Of a stretch of 64,000 nucleotides of DNA, positions 33,272-41,924 are shown piece after piece (positions within the stretch are counted from its first letter, which is position 1; each line of letters opens with the position of its first letter). The position numbers and the translations under genes were made by a program. Below the pieces are notes generated by a model. That model worked only from the letters and a program-made list of their open reading frames with translations, did not search any database and was not told the origin of the DNA. Origin of the DNA: Paraburkholderia sp. BL25I1N1 (GTDB lineage Bacteria > Pseudomonadota > Gammaproteobacteria > Burkholderiales > Burkholderiaceae); contig NZ_PVZB01000031.1 of NCBI RefSeq assembly GCF_003002025.1, forward strand, positions 40,563 to 104,562. The letters are read 5' to 3'.

Positions 33272-35791
33272 TCAAACGTTGTGCGTCCGTTCAGCGAGCG
33301 CCCGCGCCATGAACACCGGAACCCACCGGCTCGGGTCCGTTGTGCCCAACTCGGCGCGAACACGATTCATCAGTTCAACCGACCTGTCATTCGACGACAG
33401 CACGGCAACGAGCTCAGGCATGTCCGACATATCAAACGAGGCGCGCACACTGACTCCGTTGCCCTTCTTGATAAGCACCTTGAACTCCTCCGGCACGGCG
33501 CGCTCGATAAACTCGAACTCGCTCTGCGAAAAGTCGAGGTTATCGATGTAGTCCCGTCGATCGGCCTTGTCGTTCGCCAGATAGAAACTCGTCACCGCCT
33601 GGTTCTTCACAGCCGCCACGGGTCGATAGAGCGCGCTGGGCTCCGGCGTAATGAAGAGCGTCGCACAGTTGCGCCGGCGGAATGTTTCCCGGTATGTTTC
33701 GATCTTCTGTTGCCAGAATGCGTTACGGATCAGCATCTGGGCTTCGTCCCACACGATGATTGCGGGTGATCCATCGAGCGACTGTTCGATACGATGCGTC
33801 AGATAGTTGAGCAGGACAGGAAGCTCCGGCTTCGCTTCCTTATCCTTCATCAGTTCCCGCATCTCATACCGGTAGTGACGGTGCGTTGTCACGTCGAGCG
33901 TGTCATGCTCGTTATCGAACACTGCGGCATTCGCGCCACCGCTGTGCCATACCGCAATCGCCTGGTACAGGGCTGAATTCTTCGCGCCGAACCGCCAGGC
34001 GAGATTCCGCAGGCGCCGGTCTTCGAATCTGGTCAAGTGGTCGTTGAAGTTGTCATTGACCGCCGTCGCAATGCGTTCGATATCATCGACAGTAAGCACA
34101 TAGCCGTAGCACGTCGCCATCATCTGCAGCAGCTCGCGCAGCATCGCGCGGTTCTGTTCGATGTCGGGCATCTTGCAGGGATTGCCAAGGGATCGTGACA
34201 GGCTGAGTACGATGTCGGCGCCGCCCATCGCCTGCATGAACACGGTGCTCCCGTTCTCCCGGTCGAACCAGTGCACCCGCGGCTCGAACTTGTCGGCCTG
34301 GCTGGTGATCGTCGCGACAAGCAACGTTTTACCGGTCCCCGTTTTCGCGCCGAAGTTGCCGTGCGCGGGCACCATTCCTGGGCGCTCCTCATGCAGATTG
34401 AGGAAGTACCCGGTCTGCCCTTCCGTCGGCAGGACCATGAGGCATTCGCCCCAGAGGTTTCCGTCGAAACGCCCTTGCGGAAAGCTGTGCAGCGATGCAA
34501 AGCAGGCGAACTCGATCGTCTCGATCTTGCCGACGCGGCCGTTATGACGCTTCGTGGCGCCCGGTATCTGCGACCAAACGGCACGCTCCATGCCGGTCGT
34601 CTCGACAACCGGTTTCACGCCCCAGCTCTTGAAACACTCGCCGGTTTTTCCCACGGCATCGTCCAGCGCTTCGAGCGCCTTCAATGCGGCCGCCTGCGAG
34701 CGCCCTTCTACCGGCACGTGAACGAGGACACTCATGTGATGCGTGCCGAGCACGGCCTTGTTGGCCGCCTGCCGCATGCGCAGCGCGGTAATTTCCGCCG
34801 ACATGCTGGCGGTCGTCCGGTCATGCGACAGCCGGGCCTCACTGGTCGACGTCGCCATGCTGGCGTCAAGCTTGTCGATCGGGAAAAACTTCTGCGTAAC
34901 GATCAGTTCGGCGGGCAGCCGCTGGAACCGGTCAGCCATCCCGGCGACCGCGCCATCGGGCCAGCGCGACATGGCGAGCACCTGTCCGATGCGTCGATGG
35001 TTGATCCCGTTGACCTCAAAAACGTCTTTCCCCAGGATCGGATTGCGGCCGAAGTGCAGATACGAACTTGCAATCGCCTGGGCCAGGTTATATGAATCAA
35101 CAAGCACGGGGCCGTCTTCCTGCGTGAGCAGATAACGCAGGAAACGCGCCATCTCACAGCAGGGTCCGATGTCCGTTTCGACGCGGCCCAGCCGGCGAGG
35201 CGCGTAGTGCGCCAGCGATTTCATCAGTGAGTTGACCTTCTCTTCGAGGTCACGTACCTGCCGCGACTCCGTTTCAAGCTTGTCGTTGGCGCCGGAGGGA
35301 TTGAACGCATTGAATACGCGATCGAGCTGCCCCACTACTCCGCTGTAGTGCCGGTAGCGCACGATGGCGATATAGATTTCGTGCTGATACAACGACCGCG
35401 TCTGGAAACGCGCCTTCAGCTTTTCATTGAGGAAATTCGGAAACCAGTTCGAATACTTGCCGGCGGGCCACCGGTTGGCCTTGCGCCGGATCTCGTACAC
35501 GTAGATGCCCACGTTGCTGTCAGCGATCGACTCCAGCGCAGTGTTCCGCTGATGCTTGTACGCATCGACGCCGATGTCATCCAGCATTTCCGCGTAGAGC
35601 CCCTGCAGACGCACAATCTGCACCAGTCCGCTGTCGAGCGTGCGCAACGTATGGGCGTTGTAGTACGCGTTCAGGCCGAACGGAAGTTCGCGCGAGGCGT
35701 GCAGATCGGCCGCATCATCCTTGTCTGCCTCGCTCCGCTGAACGAATGGCGACGCGCCGAAATGACGATCAAGAAAGTCACCGAGGGGCAT
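33272..35791 (-). CDS. virB4: VirB4-like secretion ATPase
   Basis: An 839-residue ATPase from ATG 35791 (MPLGDFLDRHFGASPFVQRS), a start that overlaps the virB3 stop. The N-terminal half is the CagE/TrbE domain (FGLNAYYNAHTLRTLDSGLV, VYEIRRKANRWPAGKYSNWF). The C-terminal half has Walker A GAKTGTGKTLL near residues 478-488, and Walker B AIIVWDEAQML near 680, plus NCATLFITPEPSALYR. Size and motifs are standard. It powers pilus assembly and transport. Confidence 0.93.
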   Translation of the reverse strand: MPLGDFLDRHFGASPFVQRSEADKDDAADLHASRELPFGLNAYYNAHTLRTLDSGLVQIVRLQGLYAEMLDDIGVDAYKHQRNTALESIADSNVGIYVYEIRRKANRWPAGKYSNWFPNFLNEKLKARFQTRSLYQHEIYIAIVRYRHYSGVVGQLDRVFNAFNPSGANDKLETESRQVRDLEEKVNSLMKSLAHYAPRRLGRVETDIGPCCEMARFLRYLLTQEDGPVLVDSYNLAQAIASSYLHFGRNPILGKDVFEVNGINHRRIGQVLAMSRWPDGAVAGMADRFQRLPAELIVTQKFFPIDKLDASMATSTSEARLSHDRTTASMSAEITALRMRQAANKAVLGTHHMSVLVHVPVEGRSQAAALKALEALDDAVGKTGECFKSWGVKPVVETTGMERAVWSQIPGATKRHNGRVGKIETIEFACFASLHSFPQGRFDGNLWGECLMVLPTEGQTGYFLNLHEERPGMVPAHGNFGAKTGTGKTLLVATITSQADKFEPRVHWFDRENGSTVFMQAMGGADIVLSLSRSLGNPCKMPDIEQNRAMLRELLQMMATCYGYVLTVDDIERIATAVNDNFNDHLTRFEDRRLRNLAWRFGAKNSALYQAIAVWHSGGANAAVFDNEHDTLDVTTHRHYRYEMRELMKDKEAKPELPVLLNYLTHRIEQSLDGSPAIIVWDEAQMLIRNAFWQQKIETYRETFRRRNCATLFITPEPSALYRPVAAVKNQAVTSFYLANDKADRRDYIDNLDFSQSEFEFIERAVPEEFKVLIKKGNGVSVRASFDMSDMPELVAVLSSNDRSVELMNRVRAELGTTDPSRWVPVFMARALAERTHNV

Positions 35792-36062
35792 AGGTCTTCG
35801 CTCCGCCCCAGTATTTGAGGCTACGTGGCTTCGCCGTCGCGCCAAAACTCTGATACGCGACCGAGAACGCGAACATATCTTTCGCGGTGATCAGATAGGC
35901 GCCGATGACCAGGAAGGGCACGGCGAGCATCACCGGCCACCATTTGAGGAACATGAAGACAACCGCGGGCAATACGAACGAGCCGAGGAACAGCTCAGCC
36001 AGGCAGCCCCATATCATCCAGGGTTGCACCATGCCTTTCGGGATTTCGTGAACTTCACGCAT
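35778..36062 (-). CDS. virB3: VirB3-like membrane protein
   Basis: 94 residues with two close membrane segments (PWMIWGCLAELFLGSFVLPA, PVMLAVPFLVIGAYLITA) and the family's C-terminal SLKYWGGAKTY-type end. VirB3 works together with VirB4 at the inner membrane. Overlaps virB4 by 14 bases. Confidence 0.85.
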   Translation of the reverse strand: MREVHEIPKGMVQPWMIWGCLAELFLGSFVLPAVVFMFLKWWPVMLAVPFLVIGAYLITAKDMFAFSVAYQSFGATAKPRSLKYWGGAKTYAPR

Positions 36063-36071
36063 GACCTCACC

Positions 36072-36473
36072 TTAGATCTGCGAGGAAGCGACCGATGCCG
36101 CATAGCGGACGATGGAAGGGACCGCGAAGAATACAAATGAGCAGATAACTGCGATTACGGCACCCTTCATCGGAATCCAACCCTTCGGCACCCCGAGCAC
36201 GCAGATGCCGAGAATCGCCATGAAGACATAGGGACCCGCGTCGACGAACAGCCAGCTAACGAAATCGCGAACCAGGCCAGTGCCGGTGCTGTAGTCCATC
36301 GCATAGGCAAATTCAGGGAAAGTAACTGCGCACAGCAGAGTAATCAGCAATGACATGCGCCGCGATGTGCTCGCTTCGACACTGCAGAAAACCGCCTGCG
36401 CGTCGCGCGTCTTCGCGCAAATGAAGGACAACAGGCTCTTCGCAACACCCTTACCCGCAACGGCATCTGCCAT
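36072..36473 (-). CDS. virB2: VirB2-like major pilin
   Basis: A 133-residue prepilin. A long N-terminal leader with hydrophobic segment RRMSLLITLLCAVTFPEFAYA precedes the mature pilin, which starts near MDYSTGTGLVRDFVSW. Two membrane helices follow (GPYVFMAILGICVLGV, MKGAVIAVICSFVFFAVPSI) separated by a short PKGW loop. The leader is longer than usual; a later start at ATG 36354 (MSLLITLLCAVT) is possible. First gene of the leftward operon. Confidence 0.85.
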   Translation of the reverse strand: MADAVAGKGVAKSLLSFICAKTRDAQAVFCSVEASTSRRMSLLITLLCAVTFPEFAYAMDYSTGTGLVRDFVSWLFVDAGPYVFMAILGICVLGVPKGWIPMKGAVIAVICSFVFFAVPSIVRYAASVASSQI

Positions 36474-36588
36474 ATCAAGCCTCTTCAGTGATTCGTGGTT
36501 AGGCGGATACCGCGCCTTAACTCCTACCTCCGCGCGTCATCCAATGGGATGAAGATTACCTACTGCGTCACTTTACTAGCCATATAGC

Positions 36589-36641
36589 GCGTGTCAAGTC
36601 ATGTTTTGCAAAGAATTACTCAAACATTGCGTGTCAGGTCA
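36589..36641. promoter_or_regulatory. Two 13-bp direct repeats between virB2 and the BetR gene
   Basis: GCGTGTCAAGTCA at 36589-36601 and GCGTGTCAGGTCA at 36629-36641 differ at one base and start 40 bp apart, close to four helical turns. They lie in the 208-bp divergent region between the secretion operon and the BetR-type regulator gene. A likely reading is a pair of operator half-sites for that regulator, controlling both directions; not tested. Confidence 0.5.
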
Positions 36642-36681
36642 GTTATGGATAAAGTCAGCAACCAAAGGAGGGTATCGAGAT

Positions 36682-37539
36682 ATGCCTGATAACGACATTC
36701 AGACGGATTCAATGGCCATTGCCAGCCGCGTTCGCAATTTGATGGAGCGGCACGGCGTCACAAAACGGGCCCAGGCAAGCGAGCTAAGCCGGATACTTAA
36801 TCTCAGCTTCTCGGCTGCGAGCCGCAAGATGAAAGGCCAATTGCCGTGGGATCTGAAGCAACTCGGGGCGGTTGCTACGCACTTCGGTGAAACGCCGAGC
36901 GTTCTGGTGGAAAGCAACGAAGGTTTTGAAGATTCGATTGCGGGAGAAGGGATGCTGATGGTGAGCCCGCGCCCGCTGCCCTGCTCAGTGTGGATTGGCG
37001 CCGAGCTGAGCGGTGATCGATCAGCCGATCTGGTAGCGATCCAGTCGGGCAACGCATGGAATATCTACCCGGCCGAAATTGCTCCGGCCGGCCGGATCTT
37101 CAATGTGCTGTCGGTCGAAATACGCCCCAACCTGCCGCATCTTGAGAAGCCGGCTATCGCGGTCCTCGACGACGATACTGAAACGCAGGCGGCCAACAAC
37201 GTTTGTGACTATCTCAACGACCACGGCTTGAACGCCACGCCGTTTTACGATCTGGCCAGCTTTCGCGAGAGCCTGAAGAGCAATGCGTTCGACGCTTTTA
37301 TAATCGACTGGCTCGTCAACGATGACACCGCCGAGGCCGCGATTCTCGATATCCGGAAGGCGGAGAATGCAACGGCGCCGATTTACCTGCTGACCGGGCA
37401 GTTGCAAAGCGGGAAAGCCCGCGTTGATGACATCGCTAGGGTGATTAAGCAGTTTGGCTGCAAGTGGATCGAAAAACCGGTCCGTATGCCCATCTTATTT
37501 TCGGAAATCTCTCACGAGCTGAGCCGCTCATCGAGCTAA
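36682..37539 (+). CDS. BetR-domain transcription factor with receiver domain
   Basis: A 285-residue regulator; ATG 36682 follows AAAGGAGGG. Residues ~10-75 are the BetR-type helix-turn-helix (VRNLMERHGVTKRAQASELS, LSFSAASRKMKGQLPWDLK). The C-terminal ~120 residues are a receiver domain (KPAIAVLDDDTETQAANNV, FDAFIIDWLVNDDTAEAAI with the phosphoacceptor Asp, YLLTGQ and KWIEKPVRMP with the conserved Lys). The order, DNA-binding first and receiver last, is that of BetR proteins. It is divergent from virB2 and close to two hybrid histidine kinases without a separate partner, so it may take phosphate from one or both. Its stop overlaps the convergent GT9-like gene. Confidence 0.8.
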   Translation: MPDNDIQTDSMAIASRVRNLMERHGVTKRAQASELSRILNLSFSAASRKMKGQLPWDLKQLGAVATHFGETPSVLVESNEGFEDSIAGEGMLMVSPRPLPCSVWIGAELSGDRSADLVAIQSGNAWNIYPAEIAPAGRIFNVLSVEIRPNLPHLEKPAIAVLDDDTETQAANNVCDYLNDHGLNATPFYDLASFRESLKSNAFDAFIIDWLVNDDTAEAAILDIRKAENATAPIYLLTGQLQSGKARVDDIARVIKQFGCKWIEKPVRMPILFSEISHELSRSSS

Positions 37540-38579
37540 TCGCGAAGGTGCAGCGCCCAGTTGCTCGCAATCAACTTCTGATACGCGCGGTCGACAATCT
37601 CAAGATCGCCGGCTCGCCCACTTGCCTGGATTCCCTGAATTTCCGGAAGAGGAAGGTTTATAGCTTTGCACGACGGATAGTCGCGCACGCGCAACTCAGA
37701 CGCGATCGTAGTGAAAAATGCCACTGTCGGCACGTCAAATCCAGCTGCGATGTGAACGGCGGCCGTGTCAGACGTCACAACAAAGCGGGCATTTTTCACC
37801 CATGCAAGAAAGGTGGCCGTGTCCGTCGATAGGCTCTTAATGTCTGTGTAGTGCTGGTGGTCGACCTTGCCGAAGCCAAGTACGGGAACGTGAAACCTTT
37901 CCCACAGCCGATTTACAGCCTCGGCTCGAAACGAGTGCGGAATGCTGCGCACAGGCGTGCTGGCTGTCGGACAGAGCAACGTATATTCCTTCGATGACCC
38001 CTCCGCGCCCAACGCCGGCAGAGCTACACGCTGAAGCCAGTCATTCGACTTGTGGTCCGGGTCAACGTCAGCCGGTGTGATCCCGAGCGCCCACAGGAAA
38101 AAATCTATCATGGGCATCGCCGAGAAGTTCGGCCAGAACAGATGGTTACCCAGATCGACCCGGAGTTCATCGTCGGGCAGAGAATCGATATCGACTGGAA
38201 GATCCAAAACAGCCCCAAAGATCGGCGCCGCCAGTTCGTATAGCTGCCTGACGTACGCAGGGGCGCAACTCGGACGGTAGATAACAAAGGAAATTTCCGG
38301 GTGCCGCCTCTTGATCGCCGCTAGCGCCGTTAGTCCAATAATCGAGTCCCCCAGCGTGACGCCCATTCCGTTGATGACATGAACATGCGTTAAACGCGAG
38401 TAGTCGACTTCAAACGGTGCAACGTTTGCATTCTTGATTGCCTGCACGGCAGAAAGCGCGCGAAAGCCTTCTGCCGCCACGTCGGATACCTCAAGGTCAT
38501 AGGAGGCAACAATCTCACCATCGCGCGATAGCAGGGAACCCGCATTCGTAAGCGCCGATACCTCATCTAGGATAGTCAT
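37536..38579 (-). CDS. GT9-family (heptosyltransferase-like) glycosyltransferase
   Basis: A 347-residue protein with the GT-B fold signature of GT9: GMGVTLGDSIIGLTALAAIK for the N-terminal Rossmann unit, CPTASTPVRSIPHSFRAEAV in the linker and FVVTSDTAAVHIAAGFDVPT with VAFF in the nucleotide-sugar site. It lacks a signal peptide. GT9 enzymes add heptose or other sugars to lipopolysaccharide or proteins. Here it stands outside any LPS cluster, next to a sensor kinase, and may decorate an envelope or pilus component; that is guesswork. Confidence 0.7.
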   Translation of the reverse strand: MTILDEVSALTNAGSLLSRDGEIVASYDLEVSDVAAEGFRALSAVQAIKNANVAPFEVDYSRLTHVHVINGMGVTLGDSIIGLTALAAIKRRHPEISFVIYRPSCAPAYVRQLYELAAPIFGAVLDLPVDIDSLPDDELRVDLGNHLFWPNFSAMPMIDFFLWALGITPADVDPDHKSNDWLQRVALPALGAEGSSKEYTLLCPTASTPVRSIPHSFRAEAVNRLWERFHVPVLGFGKVDHQHYTDIKSLSTDTATFLAWVKNARFVVTSDTAAVHIAAGFDVPTVAFFTTIASELRVRDYPSCKAINLPLPEIQGIQASGRAGDLEIVDRAYQKLIASNWALHLRD

Positions 38580-38602
38580 TGATCAATCACGTTCGGTTGA
38601 AT

Positions 38603-40399
38603 TCAGTGTGGCTTGTCAGCTGCAAGCGCATCCAGTAGCGCCTGCTTTAATACCGAGTTTCGCACAGGCTTGTGCAGGTGTTGGGTGAAGAGTTCGGCTC
38701 CACCGTCTTTCAGCAGCTCCCTGGAAAACGCACTGATGCCGATGATAGGAACATCCCTATTCGGTCCCGGCGTCGCTCGCACCTTTCGAGCGACGGCAAT
38801 CCCGTCTTCGCCTGGCATCTGCACATCCAGCAATACTGCGTCATACGTAGCCTCACTCAATGCAGCCAAAGCTTCGCCCGCGTCGGCAGCAACATCCACA
38901 TGCGCGCCAAACGATGACAGCACATCCGCAAATGACTCTCTTGCAGATTCCTGGTCATCTACGATAAGTACCCTCTTCCGTTCGATGATCGCCGTAACTT
39001 GCAGCTCTGTTCCATCGGCCTCTGTAGCAGCCGCGGCTGCCTTGACGGGCAGCGACACTGAGACTTTCGTTCCGCGCCCCGGTTCAGTGTCGATGTTGAT
39101 CGATCCGCCGAGCAGATCGACCAGCCCCTTGACGATCGCGAGGCCAATGCCTGCGCCGTCGTGTTTCCTCGTATTGGACTGGTCCAGTTGCGTGAAAGGC
39201 TGAAAGAGCTGACTAGCGGACGCCGCAGGTATGCCGGGCCCGGTGTCTTCAACGGTGATGTCCAGGACGGCCCCATCCCTGGACGGCGTCACGTCGAGAC
39301 GCACAAGAATTCGACCGGCATCCGTATACCGGACCGCATTTGATAACAGGTTTCCAACTATTTGCCTGATGCGATCGGGGTCCGACAGATACCAGCCATC
39401 ACCATTGTTGACCAGCGCGACGACCTCCAACCCCTTGCTCCTGGCAGACGTCGTCACGTCGTCAATCATCGATCCAATAACGTCGGCGGGTTGAAATTCC
39501 CGCTCCCTCAACGTGAGGCCTCCGGCGTCCAGTCGAGCGAAGTCGGTAAGATCTTTCATCTGTGTTTCTAGCCTACTTGCAGCCACCGCCAGCCGCTTGA
39601 TCAACGTCGCGTCTCTTTCGGCAAATCGCCGATCCAAAAGGGTATCGGCCACACTAACGATACTTTGCAGAGGCGTCCGCAGTTCGTGCCCGATCATTCC
39701 GAGGAATGCATTTTTGGCGCGTACCGCGTCCTGTTCTGCTTTCATCGCGGCGTGTTGCTGGCGCGCCAGCCGTTTGCGATCGACGCCCAGTGTCAAGGCG
39801 AGGACAGCCGCTCCCGCCAAGAGTAGCAACAGCAGCAGGCTGCTCAGGAAAAAAAGGTGCCGCTTTTCGATCAGGTCGTCGTAGACGGTATCACGCCGGG
39901 CTATCTCGGCCTCACTCACGTGATCCGTGATGACTGCCATAGGGTCGTCTATTTGTCCCAGACGAAGCGACAGGTCCACAGCCTTGCCAGGATCTTGCGG
40001 TAGCTGTTCGATAGCAGGCTTCGCCTTCTCGATCACAGCACCTATTTGGACGATCGCATCTCGAAAGGAAACATTACCGCTGAAAATCTGGGTGGAATCG
40101 GATGGTGCGGCCAACACGGCGTATTTCGACTGCAGCACATCGAAGCGCAGTTGCACCGATCGGTAATCCGATCGGCCTGCGCCGTACAGGAGAAGGGTGT
40201 TTTTTGCCTTGTTGACCGCGATTTCCAGTTGTGCCACGGGCCAGTAGTAATTCTCTTGAGGACCAGTCAGCGCCTTGAGACTCGCTGGCGACAGGAGCAG
40301 CGAATACGCGAAATAGAGCCATACCCCGGATACGGACAGTAGGAGAGCGATCGCGACGCCGAGGACTCTTTTGACACCAAGTCGGCGAAGGAAAATCAT
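38603..40399 (-). CDS. Hybrid sensor histidine kinase, module 1
   Basis: A 598-residue membrane kinase. Two membrane segments (LGVAIALLLSVSGVWLYFAY; FFLSSLLLLLLLAGAAVLAL) enclose a ~150-residue helical periplasmic sensor. Then follow the H-box (FLGMIGHELRTPLQSI), N-box (QIVGNLLSNAVRYTDAGRIL), G-boxes (VEDTGPGIP; HDGAGIGLAIVKGLVDLLGG) and a C-terminal receiver (YDAVLLDVQMPGEDG with the Asp, LHKPVR). Its start overlaps the secreted-protein gene at 40396 by 4 bases. It is paralogous to the kinase at 41921-43753. Probable output partner: the BetR regulator at 36682. Confidence 0.88.
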   Translation of the reverse strand: MIFLRRLGVKRVLGVAIALLLSVSGVWLYFAYSLLLSPASLKALTGPQENYYWPVAQLEIAVNKAKNTLLLYGAGRSDYRSVQLRFDVLQSKYAVLAAPSDSTQIFSGNVSFRDAIVQIGAVIEKAKPAIEQLPQDPGKAVDLSLRLGQIDDPMAVITDHVSEAEIARRDTVYDDLIEKRHLFFLSSLLLLLLLAGAAVLALTLGVDRKRLARQQHAAMKAEQDAVRAKNAFLGMIGHELRTPLQSIVSVADTLLDRRFAERDATLIKRLAVAASRLETQMKDLTDFARLDAGGLTLREREFQPADVIGSMIDDVTTSARSKGLEVVALVNNGDGWYLSDPDRIRQIVGNLLSNAVRYTDAGRILVRLDVTPSRDGAVLDITVEDTGPGIPAASASQLFQPFTQLDQSNTRKHDGAGIGLAIVKGLVDLLGGSINIDTEPGRGTKVSVSLPVKAAAAATEADGTELQVTAIIERKRVLIVDDQESARESFADVLSSFGAHVDVAADAGEALAALSEATYDAVLLDVQMPGEDGIAVARKVRATPGPNRDVPIIGISAFSRELLKDGGAELFTQHLHKPVRNSVLKQALLDALAADKPH

Positions 40400-40890
40400 T
40401 CAACGACAATCTTATAAATTTGCCACACAAATCGAGCCTCGATCGACGCCCGGTTCAGGTCCTCCTGATGGTCATCGCGCGGATAGATCAGCATCAGCGG
40501 CCCAAAACCCTTGGGTTCCAGGGCCTTCCCATCCCGCTCATACGCCATGACCACTCCGTACTGCACGGCGTCGCTCACGGGAATATCGTGGCGGTAGTCA
40601 TCTAAAGCGTAGACGTGCAGTACCTTTCCTTGCACGCCGACCTTTTCGAGGATGCTCTGCAGTGTCGGACCGCGCCATGTACAGACGGGCGTCCAGTTGG
40701 TGGAGGTTTTGATCGTCTTGCTGCCGAGCGCGAGCAGATCCTTCCGTTTGAAATGATATGTATGCGTTGCCGGATCGGTGAAATTCTTGATGTTTCCACT
40801 GACGTCGAGAGAGAAATCCATCTCCTGGGCGTAAGCAGATGACATGCACACAAGCGCCAGCGTTGCTATGATCGGTCGCAGCGTTCTCAA
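40396..40890 (-). CDS. Secreted molybdopterin-oxidoreductase-domain-like protein, module 1
   Basis: 164 residues with signal peptide (LRPIIATLALVCMSSAYAQE). The mature part has the short sulfite-oxidase-like (PF00174-type) pattern: DLLALGSKTIKTSTNWTPVC, WRGPTLQSILEKVGVQGKVL, HVYALDDYRHDIPVSDAVQY, FGPLMLIYPRDDHQEDLNR and ARFVWQIYKIVV. Such small members lack most cofactor residues and often precede hybrid kinases, so this is likely a periplasmic ligand sensor feeding the kinase, not an enzyme. It has a Cys in the PVCTW position, which the paralogue at 41436 lacks. Confidence 0.7.
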   Translation of the reverse strand: MRTLRPIIATLALVCMSSAYAQEMDFSLDVSGNIKNFTDPATHTYHFKRKDLLALGSKTIKTSTNWTPVCTWRGPTLQSILEKVGVQGKVLHVYALDDYRHDIPVSDAVQYGVVMAYERDGKALEPKGFGPLMLIYPRDDHQEDLNRASIEARFVWQIYKIVVE

Positions 40891-40987
40891 TGTTCGCTCC
40901 GGTTACGGTATTCTTCGAACTTCCGGTCAGAAAATCATTTTCTCTTAGTGACGACCGCAGGTCGAAGCAAATTTACTTTTTTCAAGT

Positions 40988-41260
40988 ATGACAAACGATA
41001 AACCTTCTACCGTCGCGCGCCTAACCGACCTCCTTCAGGCGCTCCACCGGTGCCAGGAAGTTATCCAGTCCGGTAGCCTCGCGACAGATGGCGCGCAGAA
41101 ATCATCGATGCTTTCGCGTATCGATGAACTCGCGCGTGAGGCGCACTCGCTCTGGCCGCAGGGCACTGAGGACGCCGATCCCGAGTTTCTGGAAATCATG
41201 CGCGTAAAGCAGGCGATCCAGAATCTGGTAGTCAATTGCCGAGCGTCGCTCGCATCCTGA
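40988..41260 (+). CDS. Small hypothetical protein between two sensor modules
   Basis: 90 residues, soluble, mostly helical (VARLTDLLQALHRCQEVIQS, RIDELAREAHSLWP, EFLEIMRVKQAIQNLVVNCR) with three Cys. No signal peptide or known motif. It stands alone between the two divergent sensor modules and may be a small cytosolic partner. It could also be non-coding, although the codon pattern looks normal. Confidence 0.5.
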   Translation: MTNDKPSTVARLTDLLQALHRCQEVIQSGSLATDGAQKSSMLSRIDELAREAHSLWPQGTEDADPEFLEIMRVKQAIQNLVVNCRASLAS

Positions 41261-41435
41261 TTTGGGGCCGGATGATTCAGGTCAAGAACCTATAATACCG
41301 TACGGCTGAAACGCGAGTCATCCCACAGCGCATTGGTTACCGCGCCGTCACGCTCGGGGACAGCTGTATCCCGACGTCCGATCAGAACATTCGATAACCG
41401 CTACCAGCGGCAGGCTCGCCGCGGAACATTTCCTT

Positions 41436-41924
41436 ATGAAGTATTTCTCGATCGCTCTCGCCTGCAGCCTCCTGTCTGTGGGCGCCGTGCAAGCCGATCA
41501 ATTCATGCCGCTGATCATTAACGGCAAAGTTTCCAACGTCAACGATCCGGCCACGCATGGCTACCGCTTTTCGCAAGCAGAATTGATGTCAACGGCTTCC
41601 GCGACCATCGTTACTTCGACAAACTGGACGAAGAGGGAATCGTTTTCCGGCCCTCTGCTCTCCGCGCTTTTGAAGCGCGTCGGGGCCGGGGGTTCAATGT
41701 TGTCAGTCTGTGCGGTTGACGATTACTGTCACGATGTGCCCGTAGCAGATGCTGAGAAATACGGGGTTATCCTCGCGCTGACAGCTGATGGCAAGCCGCT
41801 GCCTCCTTCGACCTTTGGACCGGCTTGGCTTATCTATCCTCGCGACAAATACCCTGGCGAACTAAACACTGCAACCTACGATGCACGCTTCGTCTGGCAA
41901 GTCACCCGGATAACCGTTAAATGA
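41436..41924 (+). CDS. Secreted molybdopterin-oxidoreductase-domain-like protein, module 2
   Basis: 162 residues with signal peptide (SIALACSLLSVGAVQADQFM), a paralogue of the protein at 40396-40890. Matching blocks are VNDPATHGYRFSQAELMS, TIVTSTNWTKRESFSGPLLS, LLKRVGAGGSMLSVCAVDDY, FGPAWLIYPRDKYPGELN and YDARFVWQVTRITVK. The Cys of the first paralogue's PVCTW is replaced (TKRESF), so any cofactor or ligand site has diverged. Overlaps the following kinase gene by 4 bases. Confidence 0.7.
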   Translation: MKYFSIALACSLLSVGAVQADQFMPLIINGKVSNVNDPATHGYRFSQAELMSTASATIVTSTNWTKRESFSGPLLSALLKRVGAGGSMLSVCAVDDYCHDVPVADAEKYGVILALTADGKPLPPSTFGPAWLIYPRDKYPGELNTATYDARFVWQVTRITVK

